A stretch of 64,000 bases of DNA, taken from contig JAURRA010000022.1 of the NCBI GenBank assembly GCA_030835825.1, forward strand, positions 1 to 64,000. The letters are read 5' to 3'. Each line of letters begins with the position of its first letter. Position 1 is the stretch's first letter. This document shows positions 8,338 to 17,521 of this stretch, piece by piece. The position numbers and the translations under genes were made by a program. The notes below the pieces were generated by a model. It saw only the letters and a program-made list of their open reading frames with translations, was not told the DNA's origin and ran no database searches. Source of the stretch: Flavobacteriaceae bacterium (GTDB lineage Bacteria > Bacteroidota > Bacteroidia > Flavobacteriales > Flavobacteriaceae).

Positions 8338-9072
8338 ATGCGGTTACTGTCTTATCCTTTGTCGGTTGTTTTCTATTTCTTTTTCATCACATCCCTATTG
8401 GTGTTTCATCCTATTCAATGGATAGCGTTGAACGGGTTTGGTTATACTGCTCACAAAAAATCAGTGGAAATCCTGCAATTTTTATTAATGGGATATCTGG
8501 GCCTTTTGGGTAGTAGGGTAAAAATGATAAACCTCCAGAAGTTACCAACTGACAGGCCGCTAATCATTGTTGCTAACCACCAAAGTATGTTTGATATTCC
8601 GCCTATCATCTACTACTTCAGAAAATATCATCCGAAGTTTGTCGGTAAAGCTTCCTTAGGCAGAGGCATCCCTTCAGTAAGTTATAATTTGAAGCATGGG
8701 GGGTCGGTATTGATCAATCGGAGTCACGCCAAATCGGCCTTAGAAATGATCAAAAAATTTGGACAATACGTTCAAAAAAATAATTATGCTGCCGTAATTT
8801 TTCCCGAAGGCACCAGAAGTGTCACTGGAGTGCCCAAGCCTTTCAAAATCAATGGGCTGAAATCCTTGCTGAAATTTATACCCAATGCACTAGTCGTGCC
8901 CATTACCATTAACAACACTTGGAAAACGACACAGTATGGCCATTTTCCCTTAGGCCTTGGAGCACAAATGACATTTACAGTTCATCAACCCATAGAAATT
9001 GGAAGTCAAGATCATATGACCCTGATCTCTAAAGTGGAATCTATAATTACCTCAAAGGTAGAAACGGCTTAA
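8338..9072 (+). CDS. 1-acyl-sn-glycerol-3-phosphate acyltransferase (PlsC family)
   Basis: Membrane-bound acyltransferase that makes phosphatidic acid from lysophosphatidic acid. The NHQSMFD motif (HX4D) lies near residue 82 and FPEGTRS near residue 160. An N-terminal hydrophobic helix begins at RLLSYPLSVVFYFFF. I start at the ATG at 8338 (244 residues). An in-frame TTG at 8293 would overlap the bacilliredoxin end and adds no conserved sequence. A second PlsC-family gene lies at about 36 kb. The stop overlaps the end of the convergent enoyl-CoA hydratase gene by 4 bases. Confidence 0.87.
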   Translation: MRLLSYPLSVVFYFFFITSLLVFHPIQWIALNGFGYTAHKKSVEILQFLLMGYLGLLGSRVKMINLQKLPTDRPLIIVANHQSMFDIPPIIYYFRKYHPKFVGKASLGRGIPSVSYNLKHGGSVLINRSHAKSALEMIKKFGQYVQKNNYAAVIFPEGTRSVTGVPKPFKINGLKSLLKFIPNALVVPITINNTWKTTQYGHFPLGLGAQMTFTVHQPIEIGSQDHMTLISKVESIITSKVETA

Positions 9073-9851
9073 TTCCCCGGAAAATTGGCTTTTCTTTTAT
9101 TGATAAAAGCACTTGTTCCCTCCTTGAAATCATTTGTATTAAAGCATTCGCTAAAAGCATCAATTTCGACTTGATAACCATTCACTCCATCTTGATAATT
9201 GGCATTAATAGCTTTAATAGCCGAAGCGATAGCTAGACTCGAATTTCCCATCATCTTCTCTGCTATTGAGTGACACAGGGGCATCAAGCTTTCTTGCTCT
9301 ACAACATGATTGACCAGACCCATAGCCAGTGCTTTCTGAGCGTCAACCATACCGCCTGTCATTATCATTTCGAAAGCCCTTCCTTTGCCGATTAACTGTG
9401 GCAATCGTTGGGTACCACCATACCCGGGAATAACGCCCAAAGAAACCTCTGGCAAAGCCATTTTTGCATTCTCACTGGCCACACGGATATGACAAGACAT
9501 CGCCAATTCTAGCCCACCTCCTAAACAAAATCCATTGACGGCAGCAATAACGGGCTTAGTCGATTGTTCTATTAAATCGCACAACTCGGAATGACCACGC
9601 TGCGCCAATCCTCTTGCTTGGGCCATAGAATATTCAGAAAACTCCTTGATGTCGGCTCCGGCAACAAAGGCCTTCTCTCCGCTTCCTGTGATGATGATTA
9701 CTTTGCAGGTCACATCTTTTTGTGCTGCAGTGATAGCCGCATTGAGATCCATAACCGTATCGTAATTCAATGCATTGAGTTTGTCTGGTCGGTTAATTGT
9801 TATGGTCGTCACTCCTTGGTCTAGGTGATAAATAAGATTGTTGAAAGTCAT
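9069..9851 (-). CDS. Enoyl-CoA hydratase/isomerase (crotonase family)
   Basis: Cytosolic hydratase of beta-oxidation or a related CoA pathway. It has 260 residues from the ATG at 9851, the start seen in homologous N-termini (MTFNNLIYHLDQ); a longer reading would run back into the kinase gene. The oxyanion-hole stretch AGADIKEF and both catalytic glutamates are visible, in GGGLELAMSCH and LPEVSLGVIPGYGG. The gene begins 4 bases after the kinase stop, so it is probably co-transcribed, though no functional link is evident. Confidence 0.88.
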   Translation of the reverse strand: MTFNNLIYHLDQGVTTITINRPDKLNALNYDTVMDLNAAITAAQKDVTCKVIIITGSGEKAFVAGADIKEFSEYSMAQARGLAQRGHSELCDLIEQSTKPVIAAVNGFCLGGGLELAMSCHIRVASENAKMALPEVSLGVIPGYGGTQRLPQLIGKGRAFEMIMTGGMVDAQKALAMGLVNHVVEQESLMPLCHSIAEKMMGNSSLAIASAIKAINANYQDGVNGYQVEIDAFSECFNTNDFKEGTSAFINKRKANFPGN

Positions 9852-9855
9852 ATGT

Positions 9856-11307
9856 TTAGGTTTTAGAAAATTCAATGAAAAATGTGGTTCCCTTGGAGGG
9901 TATAGATTCAAAAAAAATGCGCCCTCCATAACTGTCTAGGATAGTTTTGATAATGGGTAATCCAAGCCCCATGCCGCTACTTTTGGTTGTAAATTTGGGC
10001 TCAAAAACCTTTGTTTGGTTTTCAAGAGCAATTCCCAACCCGTTGTCCTTAACCCCAATTTGAACCCTATTTTCAAACGCTTTCACAGTGACCGATATGA
10101 CGGCCTTATCGCCTTTGGGAACAGATTGAAAAGCGTTTTTTATTAAGTTAGTCATGATTCGAATCAACTGAGTACGATCGAAATTGGCATAAATTTTTTC
10201 CTGAGGTAATTCAAGTGAAATGTCTTGATCGGCATACAATTCAATGGCCGACTTAACCACCTCTCCAACGTTCAACTGCTCCTTGTTTGGTTGAGGTAGG
10301 TCGGCAAAACTTGAAAACGCAGAGGCAATGGCATTGAGGGTGTCAATTTGCTCCATCATGGAACTACTAAAATCCTTGAGCTGCTGATCTGCATTGGGAT
10401 TATTTCCCTTAAACGAAGTCGCAAAACTCTGCAGATTCAGCCGCATTGGGGTTAGTGGGTTTTTAATTTCGTGAGCGACTTGCTTAGCCATTTCGCGCCA
10501 GGCCTGCTCGCGTTCCGACGCCGCTAGCTTAACAGCACTTTCTTCCAATTGGTCAATCATATTATTATAGGATTCTACCAGCTCAACTAATTCTTGACCT
10601 GCACCAATAGGGTCAATCTTAAGATTGCGTTTTTCCAAACGTGTTTCTTTCATTTTCTGAGTAATATTCATCAGAGAACGGGTGATAAATCTAGAAACAA
10701 AGAACGCAAAAGCAATAGCCACAAAAAGCAATATCAAATAGGCCAAGCCCAATCGAAATAAAAATTCTCTAAGTTCAGCATCATTGAGGGAATCGTCATC
10801 AAAATAGGGCACATATAAAATCCCCAGTGGATCATTATACGCATTGCTCAAAAGCAGATAGGAAGATCTTGTCAAAAATTGTTCTCCGTCTTCGCTAGTA
10901 ACAACACGGCTGACACCAGGTTGTAACAATTGACTTAACACATCTTTTGAAATTATGTCCTGATGTTCATTTTGAGTGCTGGTACTGAGCAATAATTGGC
11001 CTTCCAGATTGTAAAGACTGACAGCAATTTTTTGAATATCCGCAACTTCAAAAAGTTTCTCTTCAAAAAGTAGAGCAATGTTTTGTTCCGTTACGGGAAC
11101 ATCAGTCTGATTCAGAGCATAATCGATGCTAGTGAGCAATTGCATCTCCTTTCTTTCCAAACGTTCATTGTGATAATCGACTGCCTGCTCGCTATATTGG
11201 TAAACAGTAACCGCTGCTATGAGTAAAAAGGCGACCAAAACCAAAGAGATCATAAATACAAAAATGCGCGATCGCAAAGAACTGATATGCGACTTTCTGG
11301 ACTTCAT
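9856..11307 (-). CDS. Membrane sensor histidine kinase (NtrY-like)
   Basis: Two-component sensor of 483 residues. A membrane helix (about 15-38) is followed by a periplasmic domain of about 150 residues and a second helix near 190-208. A HAMP region comes next, then the H box MAKQVAHEIKNPLTPMRLNL near residue 280. The ATPase part has N box NLIKNAF, G1 KDNGLGI and G2 GMGLGLPIIK. The H box with NPLTPM is typical of NtrY-type kinases. No response regulator gene lies next to it, so it is an orphan. It overlaps hemJ by 4 bases (ATGA). Confidence 0.88.
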   Translation of the reverse strand: MKSRKSHISSLRSRIFVFMISLVLVAFLLIAAVTVYQYSEQAVDYHNERLERKEMQLLTSIDYALNQTDVPVTEQNIALLFEEKLFEVADIQKIAVSLYNLEGQLLLSTSTQNEHQDIISKDVLSQLLQPGVSRVVTSEDGEQFLTRSSYLLLSNAYNDPLGILYVPYFDDDSLNDAELREFLFRLGLAYLILLFVAIAFAFFVSRFITRSLMNITQKMKETRLEKRNLKIDPIGAGQELVELVESYNNMIDQLEESAVKLAASEREQAWREMAKQVAHEIKNPLTPMRLNLQSFATSFKGNNPNADQQLKDFSSSMMEQIDTLNAIASAFSSFADLPQPNKEQLNVGEVVKSAIELYADQDISLELPQEKIYANFDRTQLIRIMTNLIKNAFQSVPKGDKAVISVTVKAFENRVQIGVKDNGLGIALENQTKVFEPKFTTKSSGMGLGLPIIKTILDSYGGRIFFESIPSKGTTFFIEFSKT

Positions 11308-11852
11308 GATGATCTTCTTTCTCTTGAGCGTTTGTAAGATTTAATGGCAAAGAATAAACCTCCTACCAAAACAAATAGACCCAATAGGCCATATATCCAG
11401 TCGACAGTGTTTTTTAGCACTACCAAAAAAACAATGGCAAATAAAAAAATAGTGGCGCCCTCATTCAACAGCCTCATTGCTGTAGAACTGTATTTAAATA
11501 TATCCTTTTGTAGCTGATGGTACATTTGATGCAGCTTGAGGTGGTATAGAACCAATCCTAAAACAAAGGCCAGCTTGAGCCACATCCAGGGTTGCAACAG
11601 CAATGAAGGCACAATTCCTATGAGTGCCACTGCAAAAGCAGTCGCCAAAACAGCTGAGGGCCAGGTGATAATAAACCACAATCGTTTTTCCATAATTTTT
11701 AACTGCCGACTGAGAATATCCCTTTCCTGTGGTGTTTTCCTTTGGGCTTCAATATGATAGATAAAAAGTCTGGGGATATAGAATAAGCCAGCAAACCAAG
11801 TCACCACAAAGATCAAATGCAACGCCTTGAGATGAAGATAATAGTCAGCCAT
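11304..11852 (-). CDS. hemJ: Protoporphyrinogen IX oxidase HemJ
   Basis: Integral membrane enzyme catalysing the penultimate step of haem synthesis in many bacteria lacking HemG/HemY. The 182-residue protein starts with YLHLKALHLIFVVTWFAGLF, containing the conserved His of the first helix, followed by YIPRLFIYH. Three more hydrophobic helices follow, with a basic C-terminus. Length and motifs fit the HemJ (formerly UPF0093) family. Its place two genes from hemH and close to the hemA-B operon supports the assignment. Confidence 0.88.
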   Translation of the reverse strand: MADYYLHLKALHLIFVVTWFAGLFYIPRLFIYHIEAQRKTPQERDILSRQLKIMEKRLWFIITWPSAVLATAFAVALIGIVPSLLLQPWMWLKLAFVLGLVLYHLKLHQMYHQLQKDIFKYSSTAMRLLNEGATIFLFAIVFLVVLKNTVDWIYGLLGLFVLVGGLFFAIKSYKRSRERRSS

Positions 11853-11878
11853 TCTTTTGTTTTAAACCTTAAAAATAC

Positions 11879-13237
11879 TCAATTATTTGGAGTAGGGCTA
11901 TTTAACCGCAGTCTGATTTCTCGACGCAAAAACCACGCTGTAAGAACTGTCGATAAAACATCGGAAATCGGGAAAGCCAACCAAACTCCGGTTGCTCCAA
12001 AATATAGGGGCAAAACTAATATCAAAGGAATGAAGAAAAAGCCCTGTCGAGAGAGGGTGAGTAGTAAGGCTGGCGTTGCTCTGCCAACCGCTTGAAAATA
12101 GGCCGCCCCAATCAATTGTATGGCTATTATTGGAGTTGCGGCAAAAACCCATCTCATTGCGCTTGGTGTTTGCTCCAACACGGCTTGGTTGTCCGTAAAC
12201 ATGCGTGTAATGGCCTCTGGAAAGGTCATCAGCAAGACAAAAATGATTGTAGCTAAGGCCGAGGCGTATTTCAATGCTGTATAAATGGTTTCTTTCACAC
12301 GATCGTAATGCTGAGCGCCATAATTAAATCCTGCAATAGGTAAAAAGCCTTGAGTGATGCCAAATATGGGAAATAGTGCAAACATTAACATTCTTCCTAC
12401 AATGGCATAGGCAGTCACAGAATCCTCCCCTCCCAAATCAAATAGGATGGTATTCATTAAAAGGTAGGTAATACTAACTATGGCCTGTCGCGACAGGGTT
12501 ACAAACCCTAAGGCGCTAATTTCTTTGACTATTGGTAATTTCAATTTACAATGAGACCAATTGATTTTTAAGGCCGAATGCTTCGACGTGAAAAACCAAA
12601 AAATGTAGGCAAAACAAAGAAAATAAGAGCCTGTAGTCGCTAGGGCAGCACCAAACATGCCTAAATTCAAAAATTTGATGAAAATGACATCCAAAACTAA
12701 GTTAGAAACCGATGGAATCAGCATGGCCCACATGGCAAATTTAGGCTGACCTTCGGCCCGAATAACGGTATTCCCCATCATACTAAAACCTAAAAACAAC
12801 ACGCCCCAAAGCAATACGGTATAGTAGGTCTTTGCTGGCTCGTAAATTAAACCTCGACCTCCAAATGCCGGTACAATACTTTCGGTAAAATACAAGCATA
12901 GCCCAACCAATGCCGTGATTAAAATGAATGTCAGCGTAATTTGATTACCGAAGGTTTGCAATGCTTTGGGTTTATCCTTTTGACCCAAGGCTCGTGACAA
13001 AACCGAAGATCCCCCAATACCAATAGACATCCCCAATGCGGCAACAAAAAAAGATACAGGAAGAACCACATTTATAGCCGCAATAGCGACTGAACCAATC
13101 CAATTGCCAACAAAAATAGTGTCGACCAAAATATTCAACGACATGACTAAAATCCCAATCGACGCTGGAACGGCCTGTTTGATTAACAAACTTCCAATGG
13201 GTTGCGTCCCTAGAGCAGTCGTTTTAGCCTCTGACAT
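11879..13237 (-). CDS. MATE family efflux transporter
   Basis: Twelve-helix multidrug/toxin antiporter of 452 residues. Family features include the N-terminal PIGSLLIKQAVPASIGIL helix and the repeated half containing PIFGITQGFLPIAGFNYGAQ. Its ATG overlaps the hemH stop by one base (TGATG), so it is translated from the hemH message. A role in exporting haem intermediates or toxic compounds is suggested only by this location. Substrate and coupling ion cannot be read from the sequence. Confidence 0.9.
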   Translation of the reverse strand: MSEAKTTALGTQPIGSLLIKQAVPASIGILVMSLNILVDTIFVGNWIGSVAIAAINVVLPVSFFVAALGMSIGIGGSSVLSRALGQKDKPKALQTFGNQITLTFILITALVGLCLYFTESIVPAFGGRGLIYEPAKTYYTVLLWGVLFLGFSMMGNTVIRAEGQPKFAMWAMLIPSVSNLVLDVIFIKFLNLGMFGAALATTGSYFLCFAYIFWFFTSKHSALKINWSHCKLKLPIVKEISALGFVTLSRQAIVSITYLLMNTILFDLGGEDSVTAYAIVGRMLMFALFPIFGITQGFLPIAGFNYGAQHYDRVKETIYTALKYASALATIIFVLLMTFPEAITRMFTDNQAVLEQTPSAMRWVFAATPIIAIQLIGAAYFQAVGRATPALLLTLSRQGFFFIPLILVLPLYFGATGVWLAFPISDVLSTVLTAWFLRREIRLRLNSPTPNN

Positions 13238-14271
13238 CAGACAAAAGGCGTTTCGTTACTGGCCCAGTTGTTAATCCAGTGAGCCAATAAGGCTACCCAT
13301 TTTGGGTCATCGTTTAAGCAAGAGAGGGTATTAAAATGTGTTCCACCAGCTTCGTGAAAAAGTTCTTCGCCCTCCATGGCAATTTCTTCTAATGTTTCCA
13401 GACAGTCCGAAACAAAGGCAGGAGTAGCCACGGCCATAGATCGAACACCTTCTTTTGCCAAGCGTTCAATTGTACGGTCGGTATAGGGTCTCAACCACGG
13501 GTCAAACCCTAATCGCGACTGGAAAGAAGTTGAAAAGGAGCCCTCTGTCAGCTTCATCTTTTCTGCCACCAATCGGGTTACTTCTTTACACTGATGGCGA
13601 TAGCAGAACTCATGGGCCGGAGAGGAGGTCACACAACAAGTCCCATCAATTTTACAGTGTGATTTGGTGATATCGCTTTTACGAATGTGTCTTTCTGGAA
13701 CACCGTGATACGAAAATAACAAATGCTCGGGGGTATTCGCTTTGATTTGTTCACTGAGAGAATGGGCTAGGACATCGATATATTCTGGTTGGTTATAAAA
13801 GGCGGGCAGTGACGACATTTTAAGATTAGGAAATTGATCTCGGATCAATTCTTCGGCCAAAACCAATGTAGTTTCAGTAGTAGCCATGGCATATTGGGGA
13901 TAGAGCGGGACAACAAAAACCTCATCCACACCTTGATCCGACAATTCACGCAGGCCTGTTTCCATAGAAGGCTTACCGTAGCGCATAGCCAAAGCAACAG
14001 GTAAGTCTACTTGTGGCCGCAATGCTTGAGTGAGCCTCTCGGAAAGCACTATTAACGGCGAGCCTTCATCCCACCATATTTTCTTATAAGCTTTAGCAGA
14101 GGCCTTGGGTCGTGTATTCAGGATAATTCCTTTGACCAAAATTGACCTCAACCATTTCGGAAAATCGATCACACGACCATCCATCAAAAATTCACCTAAA
14201 TAATTTTTTACATCTTTAGGTTCTGGAGAGTCAGGAGAGCCCAAATTTACCAGTAAAACACCTTTACTCAT
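13237..14271 (-). CDS. hemH: Ferrochelatase HemH
   Basis: Inserts Fe(II) into protoporphyrin IX, the last step of protohaem synthesis. The start is the ATG at 14271 (344 residues); a GTG two codons upstream is possible but less likely. Recognisable motifs are LLVNLGSPDSP at the N-terminus, LFSYHGVPERHI with the catalytic His near residue 190, and GFDPWLRPYTD, with further conserved acidic residues (CLETLEEIAMEGEE). Three Cys residues around CKIDGTCC and CYRHQC lie in the region that binds a 2Fe-2S cluster in some ferrochelatases. Encoded back-to-back with the AraC regulator on the same strand. Confidence 0.94.
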   Translation of the reverse strand: MSKGVLLVNLGSPDSPEPKDVKNYLGEFLMDGRVIDFPKWLRSILVKGIILNTRPKASAKAYKKIWWDEGSPLIVLSERLTQALRPQVDLPVALAMRYGKPSMETGLRELSDQGVDEVFVVPLYPQYAMATTETTLVLAEELIRDQFPNLKMSSLPAFYNQPEYIDVLAHSLSEQIKANTPEHLLFSYHGVPERHIRKSDITKSHCKIDGTCCVTSSPAHEFCYRHQCKEVTRLVAEKMKLTEGSFSTSFQSRLGFDPWLRPYTDRTIERLAKEGVRSMAVATPAFVSDCLETLEEIAMEGEELFHEAGGTHFNTLSCLNDDPKWVALLAHWINNWASNETPFV

Positions 14272-14286
14272 GGCCACAAAATTTGC

Positions 14287-15168
14287 TCACGAAGATACAG
14301 ACATTATATATTTTTTGGGCGTGGTTCCATATTTCTTTTTGAAGGCCGAAATAAAATGACTGGCTGTACTGTACCCTACTTTTAGGCCTACCTCATTGAC
14401 GTTAGACTCTCCGGATTCGAGTAAACGTCGGGACACTTCCATTTTGTAATCGAAAAGAAATTGATAAACGGTTGCACCATAAATTTGCTTAAACCCTTCC
14501 TTTAACTTGCGCAAACTCAAGCCTGCCATTTCTGCCAACTCCTGCAAACTAGGTGGCTCAGTCATTCTATTGATAATTATATCTTTGGCCTTTTTAATTT
14601 TTGCTACGTTGGAAGCATCAACCAAAAAAGGACATTGTTCCGCACCACCTTCAACGGTTTGATTAAAATAATGACTCAAGAGTTCGTAGACCTTACCCTT
14701 GAAATACAAAGTTTGGATAGAGGCGTTGAGGTTAAAATGCATCAATTGATTTAAAATAATGGCCATTGAGGGTGAAATTACGCCATCTTGATAATATTTT
14801 TTGTCGATATTTTCCTCACTCAAAAAACTAATCGAATCCGATTCCGAAGAGAATAGGGCATGGAATTTTTTAATTGAAATCACTACAGAAACTGTCCAGG
14901 TATTGGGATCCAATTCCATGTGGATGGGTAAATCTCGTTGTGGATTGTACAACAGTAATGACTTGTCCTCGGCATTGTTAAGACTGTAATTTCCCTCATT
15001 AAAAACCAGTTTAGACGAGCCTTTCAAAGTAAAGTGAAATTGTATTAAAGACCTGTCCAAATCATGAACAAAAACCTGTGGGCGAGCGCTGTCATTATTG
15101 GCCGTTAGTACGCAAAACCCCGTCTCTATGTCAACAATGACAAATTGTCCTTTAGCGATATTTTCCAT
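14287..15168 (-). CDS. AraC-family transcriptional regulator, probable hem regulator
   Basis: DNA-binding regulator of 293 residues. The C-terminal ~100 residues hold two helix-turn-helix motifs, LQELAEMAGLSLRKLKEGFK and VNEVGLKVGYSTASHFISAF, ending with KYGTTPKKY. The N-terminal ~180 residues are an unassigned sensor domain. It is divergent from hemA with 195 bases between, and lies 15 bases before hemH on its own strand. This arrangement, a regulator between hemH and hemACDEFB, recurs in Flavobacteriia, so control of haem synthesis is a reasonable inference; the signal is unknown. Confidence 0.85.
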   Translation of the reverse strand: MENIAKGQFVIVDIETGFCVLTANNDSARPQVFVHDLDRSLIQFHFTLKGSSKLVFNEGNYSLNNAEDKSLLLYNPQRDLPIHMELDPNTWTVSVVISIKKFHALFSSESDSISFLSEENIDKKYYQDGVISPSMAIILNQLMHFNLNASIQTLYFKGKVYELLSHYFNQTVEGGAEQCPFLVDASNVAKIKKAKDIIINRMTEPPSLQELAEMAGLSLRKLKEGFKQIYGATVYQFLFDYKMEVSRRLLESGESNVNEVGLKVGYSTASHFISAFKKKYGTTPKKYIMSVSS

Positions 15169-15195
15169 ATGTATTTTATAATTAGGATCCTAGAG

Positions 15196-15209
15196 CACAG
15201 TGCACTGTG
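15196..15209. promoter_or_regulatory. Perfect 14-bp palindrome upstream of the AraC gene
   Basis: CACAGTGCACTGTG is its own reverse complement and lies 28-41 bases upstream of the regulator's ATG. Size and position fit a dimeric repressor or autoregulatory site. No link to a named regulator is shown. Confidence 0.4.
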
Positions 15210-15262
15210 GGTAAAGTAAAAATTAGAATATGCCGTAAAAATAAGCTATTTGAGTGTTTTTT

Positions 15263-15344
15263 TAGCGTTATTTTAAATTAATCCGAGTCCGACATTTAAA
15301 GTCCTTCTAGCGTTATTTTTTAAATATCACTCGCTTTATTTTTG
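15263..15344 (+). promoter_or_regulatory. hemA promoter with paired direct repeats
   Basis: A -7 element TATTTTTG lies at 15337-15344, predicting a start near 15348. No TTG occurs at -33. Instead the sequence TAGCGTTATTTT(TT)AAAT occurs twice, at 15263-15278 and 15308-15325, 45 bases apart, with the second copy covering the -33 region; a weaker third copy (CGCTTTATTTTTGC) overlaps the -7. Direct repeats replacing a -33 box are typical of AraC-type activation, so these are candidate operators for the divergent regulator. Confidence 0.5.
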
Positions 15345-15363
15345 CTTCAAATCGAATCATCCA

Positions 15364-16617
15364 TTGTCAACACTAACCCCAGTCACTCCTTTTTCCGTTC
15401 TCGGCCTGAGTTATAAAAAGGCTGACGCCCATATCCGCGGGCTATTTAGCTTGGACCAACAGGGGAAAACGAATCTAATTAAAGATGCTCAAGCCAAAGG
15501 CTTGAAGAGCCTTTGTGTCATTTCGACATGCAACCGCACAGAAATTTATGCTGGAACTTCCGACTACGATTTGTTGATGGATTTGATGTGCGCCCATACT
15601 TTAGGTGATAAAGAAACACTTCAAAAAGTAGCCTATTTCTATGCCGATGATTTGGCTATTGATCATCTTTTTAATGTAGGCTCAGGCTTAGATAGTCAAA
15701 TTTTAGGTGATTTCGAAATCATAGGACAACTCAAAAATAGTGCCCGATTGTCAAAAGAACTTGGCCTTATGGACGCTCATTTGGAGCGACTTATTAATTC
15801 TGTTCTACAGGCCAGTAAGGGAATCAAGCATTTTACACAATTGTCATCGGGGGCCACATCGGTTTCCTTTGCCGCTGTGCAGTACATTCTTTCCCATGTC
15901 CAAGAGACTTCCGACAAAAATATCCTTCTTTTTGGAACAGGTAAAATTGGTCGAAATACCTGTGAGAATTTGGTGAAGCATACCCAAAACAGACATATTA
16001 CACTAATCAATAGAACCAAGTCCCTAGCTGAAAAAGTAGCTGGAAAATTTAATTTGATGGTAAAAGAATACGGGCAACTTCAGGAAGTTATTCGCAAGAC
16101 AGATATCATGATTGTCGCCACAGGAGCACAACAGCCGACGGTCAATAAAAATATCGTCCGAACGGAAAAACATCTATTAATCCTTGACTTGTCCATTCCA
16201 AGAAACGTCGACCCTAATGTGGAAGACTTGAGTAATGTCACACTGGTACATTTAGACAATCTGACCCAAATCACAGACGAGGCCTTGGAAAACAGACAGC
16301 AAGAGGTCCCCAAAGCACAAAGTATAATTAGTCAAATCAAAGCAGAATTTTATGAGTGGTGTCATTCAAGAAAATATGTCCCCACTCTGCGAGCCTTACA
16401 AGATAAATTACACCAAATCAAAGCCGATGAACTGACCTCATTGTCTAAAAAAGGTGAGGTCGTAGATGCTGTAAGTGTCGAACTCGTAACTGATCATTTG
16501 ATTCAAAAAATTACAAATCAACTCGCGCATCATTTGCGTCATTCTCAAATTGAGAGTGATGAAAAATTGCAACTGATACAGTCGGTTTTTCAACTCAACA
16601 TCCAAGGCAATGACTAG
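15364..16617 (+). CDS. hemA: Glutamyl-tRNA reductase HemA
   Basis: Catalyses the first committed step of C5-pathway tetrapyrrole synthesis, reducing glutamyl-tRNA to glutamate-1-semialdehyde. The 417-residue protein has the N-terminal VLGLSYKKADA, the catalytic Cys in CVISTCNRTEIYAG, the NADPH-binding segment LLFGTGKIGRNTCENL and a C-terminal helical dimerisation domain. The start must be the TTG at 15364: the frame upstream offers no ATG, and the next in-frame ATG lies far inside the catalytic domain. A weak start may limit entry into the pathway. First gene of hemA-C-D-E-F-B; the end overlaps hemC by 8 bases. Confidence 0.94.
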   Translation: MSTLTPVTPFSVLGLSYKKADAHIRGLFSLDQQGKTNLIKDAQAKGLKSLCVISTCNRTEIYAGTSDYDLLMDLMCAHTLGDKETLQKVAYFYADDLAIDHLFNVGSGLDSQILGDFEIIGQLKNSARLSKELGLMDAHLERLINSVLQASKGIKHFTQLSSGATSVSFAAVQYILSHVQETSDKNILLFGTGKIGRNTCENLVKHTQNRHITLINRTKSLAEKVAGKFNLMVKEYGQLQEVIRKTDIMIVATGAQQPTVNKNIVRTEKHLLILDLSIPRNVDPNVEDLSNVTLVHLDNLTQITDEALENRQQEVPKAQSIISQIKAEFYEWCHSRKYVPTLRALQDKLHQIKADELTSLSKKGEVVDAVSVELVTDHLIQKITNQLAHHLRHSQIESDEKLQLIQSVFQLNIQGND

Positions 16618-17521
16618 CCCAATTCGCATAGGGACCAGAAAAAGTCCTTTAGCCCTATGGCAGGCGCAACAAGTGCAAGACCACTTTTCGGCGCTTGGTA
16701 TTACTAGCGTTCTCGTGACAATAACATCGGAGGGTGATGCCAACCAAACAACGCCCCTCTATGCTATGGGCATTACCGGGGTATTTACAAAAAATTTGGA
16801 CTTGGCGCTTCTTGAAAATAGAATTGACATTGCCGTGCACAGTATGAAAGATGTTCCTACCACTTTAGGGGAAGGACTCGTTCAAGCTGCCGTTTTAGAA
16901 CGAGGATCTGTCCACGACCTGTTCATCAGTGCCTCAAATTCTCCCATCGGTGACAATAGCACCATTGCAACAGGGAGTATGCGTCGCGCAGCGCAATGGA
17001 AAAGCCGATTCCCCAATCATCATATGGTCGACTTACGGGGCAACATACAAACAAGATTAGATCGATTAAACTCATTTGGAATAGATGGTATCATTATGGC
17101 CGCTGCAGGTATAGAACGCCTGGGTATCAACCCTTCTTACAGCGAAACTTTGGACTGGATGGTTCCCGCTCCAGCTCAAGGTGCAGTTATGGTGGTATGT
17201 CGGGAAAAATCCCAACATATCATTGAACTGTGTCAATCGTTTAATCATATACCGACCGCCATTTGTACCGCTATCGAAAGGAGCTTTTTAAAAACGCTTG
17301 AAGGCGGATGTACAGCTCCGATTGGCGCTCTGGCGACCATTGAGAATACCAAAATAAATTTTCAAGGGGTTTTATCGTCTGTTGATGGTAAACACAAGAT
17401 TACTGTTGATGAAAGTTGTAACGGTGACCGTACAGACAACTTTGGAGAACGGTGTGCTGCATCTGTCCTCAAAAAAGGGGGCAAAGAACTGATGGCGGCT
17501 ATTAAAGCCCAGATGTCATGA
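16610..17521 (+). CDS. hemC: Hydroxymethylbilane synthase (porphobilinogen deaminase) HemC
   Basis: Polymerises four porphobilinogens into hydroxymethylbilane. The 303 residues start with IRIGTRKSPLALWQAQQV. They contain HSMKDVPT, GSMRRAAQ and RGNIQTRLDRL for substrate binding, and LEGGCTAPIGA with the Cys that carries the dipyrromethane cofactor near residue 238. Start ATG at 16610 overlaps hemA; the stop overlaps hemD as ATGA. Confidence 0.95.
   Translation: MTSPIRIGTRKSPLALWQAQQVQDHFSALGITSVLVTITSEGDANQTTPLYAMGITGVFTKNLDLALLENRIDIAVHSMKDVPTTLGEGLVQAAVLERGSVHDLFISASNSPIGDNSTIATGSMRRAAQWKSRFPNHHMVDLRGNIQTRLDRLNSFGIDGIIMAAAGIERLGINPSYSETLDWMVPAPAQGAVMVVCREKSQHIIELCQSFNHIPTAICTAIERSFLKTLEGGCTAPIGALATIENTKINFQGVLSSVDGKHKITVDESCNGDRTDNFGERCAASVLKKGGKELMAAIKAQMS

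Noticed and set aside
11817-12095. 92-codon frame across the hemJ-MATE gap
   Set aside because: Mostly antisense to the MATE gene, no ribosome site or homology seen.
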